This document shows, piece after piece, positions 54,607-64,000 of a stretch of 64,000 nt of DNA. Source of the DNA: an uncultured Roseateles sp. (GTDB taxonomy: Bacteria > Pseudomonadota > Gammaproteobacteria > Burkholderiales > Burkholderiaceae_C); NCBI RefSeq assembly GCF_913777145.1, contig NZ_CAJYPS010000019.1, positions 1 through 64,000 on the forward strand, given 5' to 3'. The stretch's first letter is position 1; each line of letters begins with the position of its first letter. The notes beneath the pieces were generated by a model. That model saw only the letters and a list, made by a program, of their open reading frames with translations, was not told where the DNA came from and did not search any database. The position numbers and the translations under genes were made by a program.

Positions 54607-55485
54607 ATGACGCCCCCATGCCAACAGCCGCCCGCTGACACGGTCTCGACGGCCTGGACGCGGCGCCACTGGCTGCTGTGCACGGGCCTGCTGGGCGGGG
54701 CCGGGTCGGCCCGGGCTGCTCGCCTGCTGCGCCACATGCCGCCCACGGCGGGCGATCGTTTTGGGCGCTATGTGGTGCGCCTGCTGGCCGAGGCGATACA
54801 GCGCAGTCACCTGGACTGCAGGCTGCAGCCGCTGCCGGCCCAGCGCATCATCCAGGGTCGGCTGGAGCTGGAGCTGGCGCAGCCCGAGGGCCAGGCCGAC
54901 CTGATGTGGGCCATGGCCAGCCGCCAGCGCGAGACCCAGGTGACGGCGGTGCGTGTGCCGCTGGACCGCGGCCTGATCGGCTGGCGGGTGCTGGTGGTGC
55001 GCCGTGGCGAGCTGTCGCGCTGGCCGCGCACGCTGTCGCTGGAGCAGCTGCAGCCGCGCAGGGCGGGCCAGGGCCTGCACTGGCCGGACGTGGACATCCT
55101 GCGCAGCAACGGGCTGCGGGTGGAGACCGGGCTGGACGCCCAGACGCTCTACGCGATGCTGCACAAGGGCCGCATCGACTACTTCCCGCGTTCGGTGCTG
55201 GAGGTCACGGACGAACTGGCCCAGCACACGGCGAGCGACCTGGCCATCGTGCCCGGGCTGCTGCTGCGCTACCCGGCGGTCAGCTATGTCTACCTGGGCA
55301 CGGGCGCCGCGGCGCTGGCCCGGCCACTGACGGATGCGCTGCGTGCCTTGGCCGCCGAGGGCCGCCTGCGCGCGCTGTTCGACGAGTTCTTCGGTGCCCA
55401 GCTGGCGGCCTTGCAACTGCCGCAGCGCCGCGTGATTCCTCTGGGCAATCCGCTCAACCCGCCGGGCTTCACGCCGATCGACTGA
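54607..55485 (+). CDS. Orphan periplasmic solute-binding-like protein
   Basis: This 292-residue protein has an export signal (RRHWLLCTGLLGGAGSARA; the RRHWLL could also be Tat-like) and a degenerate family 3 solute-binding fold with LPAQRIIQGRLELELAQPEG and MLHKGRIDYFPRSVLEV. No transporter partner is near. Start ATG 54607 precedes the signal; an upstream in-frame start would place the signal too deep. It converges with selD. It is one of three such orphans in the window. Confidence 0.6.
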   Translation: MTPPCQQPPADTVSTAWTRRHWLLCTGLLGGAGSARAARLLRHMPPTAGDRFGRYVVRLLAEAIQRSHLDCRLQPLPAQRIIQGRLELELAQPEGQADLMWAMASRQRETQVTAVRVPLDRGLIGWRVLVVRRGELSRWPRTLSLEQLQPRRAGQGLHWPDVDILRSNGLRVETGLDAQTLYAMLHKGRIDYFPRSVLEVTDELAQHTASDLAIVPGLLLRYPAVSYVYLGTGAAALARPLTDALRALAAEGRLRALFDEFFGAQLAALQLPQRRVIPLGNPLNPPGFTPID

Positions 55486-55508
55486 ATACGACCCGCGCCT
55501 TGGCCGCC

Positions 55509-56549
55509 TCAGGCGACGCTGAGCCCTGGCCTGCCGGCCTCGACGCGGCCGACGACCGCGGCCTCGAAGCCATCAGCAGCGAACGCTGCCTGCACCTCGG
55601 CCAGGCTTCCGGGGCTGCAGGCCACCAGCAGGCCGCCGCTGGTCTGCGGGTCGGTCAGCAGCGCGCGATCCACGTCGGCCAGCGTGCCGCCCAGCTCGAC
55701 CTCGGCGCCATAGCTGGTCCAGTTGCGGCCGGACGCGCCGGTGACGAAGCCCTGCAGCGCGAGCTCGCGCACGCCGGGCAGCAGCGGCACGCGGGCCCAG
55801 TCGATGACAACGCGGGCCTGGGCGCCGCGCGCCATTTCCAGGCCATGGCCGGCCAGGCCGAAGCCGGTCACGTCGGTCAACGCATGCACGCCGTCCAACG
55901 CCGCCAGGCGCGGGCCCGGGGTGTTGAGCCGCGTGGTGGCCGCAATCATCTGCGCATAGCCCTCGGGGCCGAGCGCGTTCTTCTTCAGCGCGGCCGAGTA
56001 GATGCCCACGCCCAACGGCTTGCCCAGCACCAGCAGATCGCCCACGCGAGCGTCGGCATTGCGCTTGACCCGCTTGGGGTGCACCAGGCCCAGCACCACC
56101 AGGCCGTAGATGGGTTCCACCGAGTCTATGGTGTGGCCACCGGCGATGGGAATGCCGGCTGCGGTGCAGGCCGCCTGACCGCCGGCCAGGATGCGGCCTA
56201 TGGTCTCGGTGGACAGCACATTGACCGGCATGCCCACCAGCGCCAGCGCGAACAGCGGCTGAGCGCCCATCGCGTAGACATCGCTGATCGCGTTGGTGGC
56301 GGCGATGCGGCCGAAGTCATGCGGGTCATCGACGATGGGCATGAAGAAGTCGGTCGTCGCGACGATGGCCTGCTCATCGTTGAGCTGGTAGACGGCCGCA
56401 TCGTCCGAGGTTTCTATGCCCACCAGCAGCTGCGGCGGGAACAGCGTGGCCGTGCCGCTGGACTTGAGGATGTCGGCGAGCACCGCGGGCGCGATCTTGC
56501 AGCCGCAGCCGCCGCCGTGGGAAAGCGAGCTGAGTCGGGGTTCGGTCAT
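55509..56549 (-). CDS. selD: Selenophosphate synthetase
   Basis: SelD (346 residues) makes selenophosphate from selenide and ATP for selenocysteine and selenouridine. The catalytic residue is an ordinary Cys15 in SHGGGCGCKIAP, with K18; it is not a selenocysteine codon. ETSDDAAVY and TTDFFMPIVDDPHDFGRIAA match the AIRS-type fold. Neither selA/selB nor the tRNA selenouridine synthase gene is adjacent, so the end use of selenium is not shown here. Confidence 0.97.
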   Translation of the reverse strand: MTEPRLSSLSHGGGCGCKIAPAVLADILKSSGTATLFPPQLLVGIETSDDAAVYQLNDEQAIVATTDFFMPIVDDPHDFGRIAATNAISDVYAMGAQPLFALALVGMPVNVLSTETIGRILAGGQAACTAAGIPIAGGHTIDSVEPIYGLVVLGLVHPKRVKRNADARVGDLLVLGKPLGVGIYSAALKKNALGPEGYAQMIAATTRLNTPGPRLAALDGVHALTDVTGFGLAGHGLEMARGAQARVVIDWARVPLLPGVRELALQGFVTGASGRNWTSYGAEVELGGTLADVDRALLTDPQTSGGLLVACSPGSLAEVQAAFAADGFEAAVVGRVEAGRPGLSVA

Positions 56550-56576
56550 GGACGGAATCTCTGTGCCAGGCCCGCC

Positions 56577-56612
56577 AAGAAAAATGGCGTCAACCGGCAG
56601 GTCGACGCCATT
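56577..56612 (-). terminator. Rho-independent terminator of the pilin gene
   Basis: On the minus strand AATGGCGTC and GACGCCATT pair around a 12-base loop, followed by TTTCTT. It lies 40 bases after the pilin stop and insulates selD from the upstream gene. Confidence 0.88.
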
Positions 56613-56651
56613 GTCGGTCGCGCGCGCGAGGCGCGCCGGCCCGGGGAGATG

Positions 56652-57026
56652 TCAGAGCACGCCGGTGGCAGTGAACATCGCCTGCTTGCCACGGCCACTG
56701 ACCACGCAGCTGGTGACCGTGGAGTCGGCACTGATGGGCGCGGGCTGGATCTGGTAGCTGGCCGAAGTCATGCCGCCGGGCAGCAGCGCGCCGACGTCGC
56801 TGCAGTCGGCGATGCGCAGGCCGCGCTCACCGCCGGCCTTGCGTTGCGCATAGTTGATCGCGGCGGCCGAGCTCAGTGCGCCGGCGACTTCGTTGACCGC
56901 ATCCTGGCGGGCCTGGTCGCTGCTGCTGGCGCTTGCGAACTGCGGCACGGCCAAAGCCGACACGCCGCCGAGCACCACCAGGGCCACCACGATCTGGATC
57001 AGCGAAAGACCGGCTTGCTTGTTCAT
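56652..57026 (-). CDS. Atypical type IV pilin/pseudopilin
   Basis: This 124-residue protein has a prepilin leader MNKQAG cut before LSLIQIVVALVVLGGVSALA, the N-terminal helix of type IV pilins. The residue normally Glu5 is Gln (LSLIQ), which in most pilins would impair assembly. A C-terminal globular part has two cysteines (ADCSD, SCVVSG) that could form a disulfide loop. GGAG ends 7 bases before ATG 57026. It follows the ATPase gene and has its own terminator. Confidence 0.78.
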   Translation of the reverse strand: MNKQAGLSLIQIVVALVVLGGVSALAVPQFASASSSDQARQDAVNEVAGALSSAAAINYAQRKAGGERGLRIADCSDVGALLPGGMTSASYQIQPAPISADSTVTSCVVSGRGKQAMFTATGVL

Positions 57027-57141
57027 GCGCACGCTCCGTAAGGGATGGCGCCATGATGGTGCACCGCGGGCAGTCGGCCAAGGCGCCGGCGCTCACGCGC
57101 CGGCCCAAAGCGTTGCAGGTTTCACGCCGGACGGCGCGGCC

Positions 57142-59676
57142 TCAGTTGTTGCTGGTCGCGTGCACCTCGGCCAGCGAGGTGAGGCCCTGCAACACCTTGA
57201 CGATGCCGTCCTGGCGCAGCGAGCGCATGCCCTCGGCCAGCGCAGCGTTGTACAGCTCCTCGGCGCGCGCGCCGGTCTGGATCATGCGGCGCAGCGTCTT
57301 GGACACCGTCAACAGTTCGTGCAGGCCGGCGCGGCCCTTGTAGCCGCTGTGGCCGCAGGTGTTGCAGCCGGGGCTGTGGAAGCGCTGCAGCCGGCCGTCC
57401 TTGCCGTACAGGCGTGCCCAGTCGGCGGCCAGTGCCTGGCGGTCGGGGCGTTGATCGGCCGGGAAGGCGTGCAGATAGTCGTCCAGCAGCTCGTCCAGGT
57501 CGGCGTCGGGCAGGGGTTCGACCACCTGGCAGGCGCTGCAGTTGCGTCGCACCAGGCGCTGGGCCAGCACGGCCAGCAACGAGTCTGCGAAGTTGAATGG
57601 GTCCATGCCCATGTCCAGCAGCCGGGTGATGGTCTCGGCGGCGCTGTTGGTGTGCAGCGTGGACAGCACCAGGTGGCCAGTCAGCGAGGCCTCGACCGCG
57701 ATCTCGGCGGTTTCCTGGTCGCGGATTTCGCCCACCATGATGACGTCCGGGTCGGCGCGCAGGAAGGAGCGCAGCGCCTTCGCGAAGGTCCAGTCGATCT
57801 TGGGGTTGACCTGCACCTGGCGCAGGCCGGCCTGGGTGATTTCGACCGGGTCTTCGGCGGTCCAGATCTTGCGCTCGGGTGTGTTGATGTGGGCCAGGGC
57901 CGAATGCAGCGTGGTGGTCTTGCCGGAGCCCGTGGGGCCCACGCACAGCACCATGCCGTAAGGCCGCGCCACCGCGTGCTTGAGCGCCGCCAGGTTGGGG
58001 GCGGTGAGGCCGATGCGGTCCAGCGGCAGCGGCTTGCTGCTGGCCAGAATGCGCATCACCACGTCTTCCAGCCCGTTGTTGGTCGGGATGGTCGCGACCC
58101 GCAGCTCCAGCCGGTGCTGGGGTGAGAAGCGCGAGAAGTTGATCTTGCCGTCCTGCGGCTTGCGGCGCTCGGAGATGTCCAGATCGCACATCACCTTGAT
58201 GCGCGCAATCATCGCGTTGCGGTAGGTGTGGGGCAGCTCCAGGTAGGGCTGGAGCTGGCCGTCACGGCGGAAGCGGATCTTGAGCTTTTCCTTGCCGGGA
58301 TAGGTCTCGATGTGGATGTCGGACACGCCCTGGCTGTGCGCCTCGATGATCATGGAGTTGATCAGGCGCACCAGCGAGTTGTCGCTCTGCTCGATGGAGG
58401 GCTCGTCGTCACGTTCCGGGCGCTCGCTGCTGTCGCGCTCCAGCGTCTCGATCAGCTTGTTGGAACTCTCCAGCGTGAAGTCGGCCTGAATGGCCGGCAG
58501 GGCCTGGTCCTCGCGCGGCAGCGCCTCGTTGCCGAAGCGGTCGTAGGTGGTGGGAATCGCGAACTGCAGCGTGCCCACCTTGGTCAGCGTGGGCACGACC
58601 TTGAGCTGGGAGATGAACTCCACCTCGTCGATCGCGTCCCGGCGCGTGGGGTCTTCCATCGCGACCACCAGCCGGCCGTCGCGCAGCACCAGCGGCAGCA
58701 CGCCCAGGCGCTTGGCCACCGAATAGGGCAGCTTGCGCACCGCGTCGGGTTCGACCTCGAACTTCTCCGAGTCCACCACCGGGTAGCCCATCTTGCGGGC
58801 CAGCGCCGACTGCAGCTGCGGCCGCGTGATCACACCGCGGCGCACCAGCAGCTCACCGAGCGGCACCGAGCGGTCCTCGCGCTGCTGCTCCAGCGCCTGC
58901 TGCAGCTGCTCGGGCGTGATCAGCTCCAGCGCCAGCAGCGCCTCGCCGATGCGCACCATGGGCATCTTGGCCTGCTGCTCGATGGCCTGCATCAGCTGGC
59001 CGGCGGACACGACCTGCTGGTCCACCAGAATGTCGCCCACGCGGCGCTGGCGCAGCTGGGTCTGCTCCATCGCGGCGGCGCTGACCTGCTCGGGCGTGAC
59101 CAGCTTGTCCTTGATGAGCTGCTCGCCCAGGCGCTCGCCGATCTCGAAATTCGCCAGCACCTCGCGCGGCACGAACACGCGGCGCACCGAGTCGTCGCTC
59201 TCGCTCAGCGGCGGGAACAGGAACAGGCCCAGGCTGTCGTGGTGGTGGCCTATTGTGATGCCCTTGAGCTCGGCGCCGCCGTTGAACACGATGCGAAACG
59301 GCGTGCGCGGACGCTGGTCCAGGCTCAGCGGCGAACCCAGGTCGTCGGCATCGCGCGGCGGCACGGTCAGCGGCTTGATCAGCTTGATCGCACGGAACTG
59401 GCTGAACTTCAGCGGCATGCTGTTGCGCGCCGGCGGCACATTGATGCGTGCCACCCGCTCGGCGGCGTCGATGGCCAGCACCTGGCCGGTGCTGCGGCTG
59501 TTGTTCAGCCCCAGGATCTCGCAGGGCTCGGGCGCCACCTGCACCAGCGGCTGGGGGTAGGCCGCGTAGGGCGGCGTGGGCCAGAGGAAGTCCGGCAGCT
59601 TGGTGCCCGGCGCCGGTGCCGCTTGGGGCTGGTCGTCAGCATGGGGCCAGGGCAGGGGCTGGGACGGGTCGGTCAT
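57142..59676 (-). CDS. PilB/GspE-family assembly ATPase with long N-terminal extension
   Basis: This 844-residue ATPase is longer than usual PilB (about 570). Residues 1 to about 180 are an extra region that includes a beta-rich part ([20 protein letters not shown]). Next come MshEN-type domains ([40 protein letters not shown]). The ATPase core has Walker [12 protein letters not shown] near 580, [16 protein letters not shown], and a Cys4 zinc site (CSAC near 710, CNTCG near 774). It lies upstream of the atypical pilin on the same strand, suggesting a small pilus or secretion module. MshEN domains in relatives bind cyclic-di-GMP. Confidence 0.9.
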   Translation of the reverse strand: MTDPSQPLPWPHADDQPQAAPAPGTKLPDFLWPTPPYAAYPQPLVQVAPEPCEILGLNNSRSTGQVLAIDAAERVARINVPPARNSMPLKFSQFRAIKLIKPLTVPPRDADDLGSPLSLDQRPRTPFRIVFNGGAELKGITIGHHHDSLGLFLFPPLSESDDSVRRVFVPREVLANFEIGERLGEQLIKDKLVTPEQVSAAAMEQTQLRQRRVGDILVDQQVVSAGQLMQAIEQQAKMPMVRIGEALLALELITPEQLQQALEQQREDRSVPLGELLVRRGVITRPQLQSALARKMGYPVVDSEKFEVEPDAVRKLPYSVAKRLGVLPLVLRDGRLVVAMEDPTRRDAIDEVEFISQLKVVPTLTKVGTLQFAIPTTYDRFGNEALPREDQALPAIQADFTLESSNKLIETLERDSSERPERDDEPSIEQSDNSLVRLINSMIIEAHSQGVSDIHIETYPGKEKLKIRFRRDGQLQPYLELPHTYRNAMIARIKVMCDLDISERRKPQDGKINFSRFSPQHRLELRVATIPTNNGLEDVVMRILASSKPLPLDRIGLTAPNLAALKHAVARPYGMVLCVGPTGSGKTTTLHSALAHINTPERKIWTAEDPVEITQAGLRQVQVNPKIDWTFAKALRSFLRADPDVIMVGEIRDQETAEIAVEASLTGHLVLSTLHTNSAAETITRLLDMGMDPFNFADSLLAVLAQRLVRRNCSACQVVEPLPDADLDELLDDYLHAFPADQRPDRQALAADWARLYGKDGRLQRFHSPGCNTCGHSGYKGRAGLHELLTVSKTLRRMIQTGARAEELYNAALAEGMRSLRQDGIVKVLQGLTSLAEVHATSNN

Positions 59677-59760
59677 GGGCAGGAGCTTATGGACTTGAAC
59701 CCATTATCAGCGTCCGAGGCTGACATACTGACCCGGATTTCACCCTGGGAGCACACGCGG

Positions 59761-63344
<3,584 letters not shown>

Positions 63345-63348
<4 letters not shown>

Positions 63349-63995
63349 ACATCCTGCTGACCGGTTTCGAGCCCTTTGGTGGCGAAGCCATCAATCCGTC
63401 CTGGGAGGTGGCCCGCGCACTCGACGGCGAGCTGCTGGGCCAGGGCCGCGTGCACGCGCGCCGCCTGCCCACCAGCTTTGCGCAGGCCCCGCAGGCGCTG
63501 CGGGCGGCGCTGGCCGAGCTGCGGCCCGGCCTGGTGATCGCGCTGGGCCAGGCCACCGGCCGCGCCGAGGTTTCCATCGAGCGGGTGGCGATCAACCTGA
63601 TCGATGCGCGCATCGCCGACAACCTGGGCCAGCGCCCGCTGGATCAGCCGGTGCGCGAGGACGGGCCGGCGGCCTTTTTCTCCACGCTGCCGGTGCAGTC
63701 GATGCGCGACGGTCTGCGCGCCGCGGGTCATCCGGCCGGGCTGTCGCTGACGGCCGGCGCCTTCGTGTGCAACCAGGTGTTCTATGAGCTGCAGCATGCG
63801 CTGCAGGGTCAGGCCGTGCGCAGCGGCTTCGTCCACCTGCCGGCGCTGCCGCAGCAGGCGGCGGCCCAGCCGAGCAGCCCGCCCAGCATGGCGCTGAGTG
63901 GCCAGATTGCCGCGCTGCGGCTGGCCGTGGTGCTGGCCCAGTCGGGCGACTCGGCCTCACCGGCCGGCGGCGGCGAGGGTTCGCCTATCGCCTGA
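63345..63995 (+). CDS. pcp: Pyroglutamyl-peptidase I
   Basis: Pcp (216 residues) removes N-terminal pyroglutamate from peptides. The catalytic triad is visible: E80 in [14 protein letters not shown]142 in [13 protein letters not shown] and H164 in [12 protein letters not shown]. The N-terminal [15 protein letters not shown] is the family signature. Its ATG overlaps the oxoprolinase stop (ATGA), so its product, pyroglutamate, is handed to the co-translated oxoprolinase. The gene is complete and ends five bases before the window edge. Confidence 0.96.
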
Positions 63996-64000
63996 GCCGC

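Noticed and set aside
58228..59760. Long in-frame extension upstream of the oxoprolinase (1706 residues in total)
   Set aside because: The extension is antisense to the PilB/GspE ATPase and lacks family similarity; the family N-terminus begins at 59761.

Overview
The window is high-GC, densely packed chromosomal DNA of a Burkholderiales betaproteobacterium. The gyrA–serC–pheA–tyrA–aroA–rpsA, ubiG–gph–ssrA, dapC–dapD and smc–zipA–ligA gene orders all fit, and an aroA–cmk fusion, PEP-CTERM sorting and type IV pilus genes suggest the Leptothrix/Rubrivivax/Roseateles group. The genus is inference; no 16S rRNA lies here. Nearly all genes are housekeeping and vertically inherited in appearance.

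Layout. 1–9203 (minus strand): rpsA (cut by the left edge), aroA–cmk, tyrA, pheA, serC, a DUF2059 periplasmic protein and gyrA, forming one aromatic amino acid/serine supra-operon. 9471–11982 (plus): an OmpA-family protein, ubiG, gph and the tmRNA gene ssrA. 12019–13871: the only accessory-looking stretch. It has two decayed tyrosine-recombinase remnants in opposite orientations just after the tmRNA 3' end, then an orphan ricin-type lectin-domain gene. 14093–19349: an FAH-family enzyme, an orphan solute-binding protein, lexA divergent from an asparaginase with two SOS-box-like sites between them, and the ohr/ohrR peroxide module with a clear operator. 19399–26150 (minus): ABC-F ATPase, prmB, pilU, dapD, dapC and queF. 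26279–37963: smc–zipA, then an inserted block (osmoprotectant-type fused transporter, chemoreceptor, CNNM/CBS protein, hemerythrin) before ligA. 37917–44012: a LysR regulator divergent from pirin and an EmrAB/outer-membrane-factor efflux operon. 44094–48808: a serine beta-lactamase-like hydrolase, a PEP-CTERM protein, waaA and a phosphomannomutase/phosphoglucomutase. 48941–55485 (plus): a LytS/LytTR two-component pair, an orphan solute-binding protein, an alkylation-repair operon (ada–alkA fusion, ogt, DMT exporter) and another orphan solute-binding protein. 55509–59676 (minus): selD, an atypical pilin and a PilB/GspE ATPase. 59761–63995 (plus): 5-oxoprolinase and pyroglutamyl peptidase, a two-gene pyroglutamate salvage unit.

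Many genes are translationally coupled by ATGA or similar overlaps (zipA, dapD, the ABC-F gene, ogt, the LytTR regulator, pcp), so several operons can be read directly from the sequence. The most interesting points are a dispersed intergenic repeat apparently captured in frame inside aroA, the integrase graveyard behind the tmRNA, the SOS-like sites in front of an asparaginase, a fused solute-binding/permease protein with no ATPase beside it, a pilin lacking the conserved Glu5, and the oxoprolinase–pcp pair. I found no CRISPR array, intact insertion sequence, or convincing new defence system.
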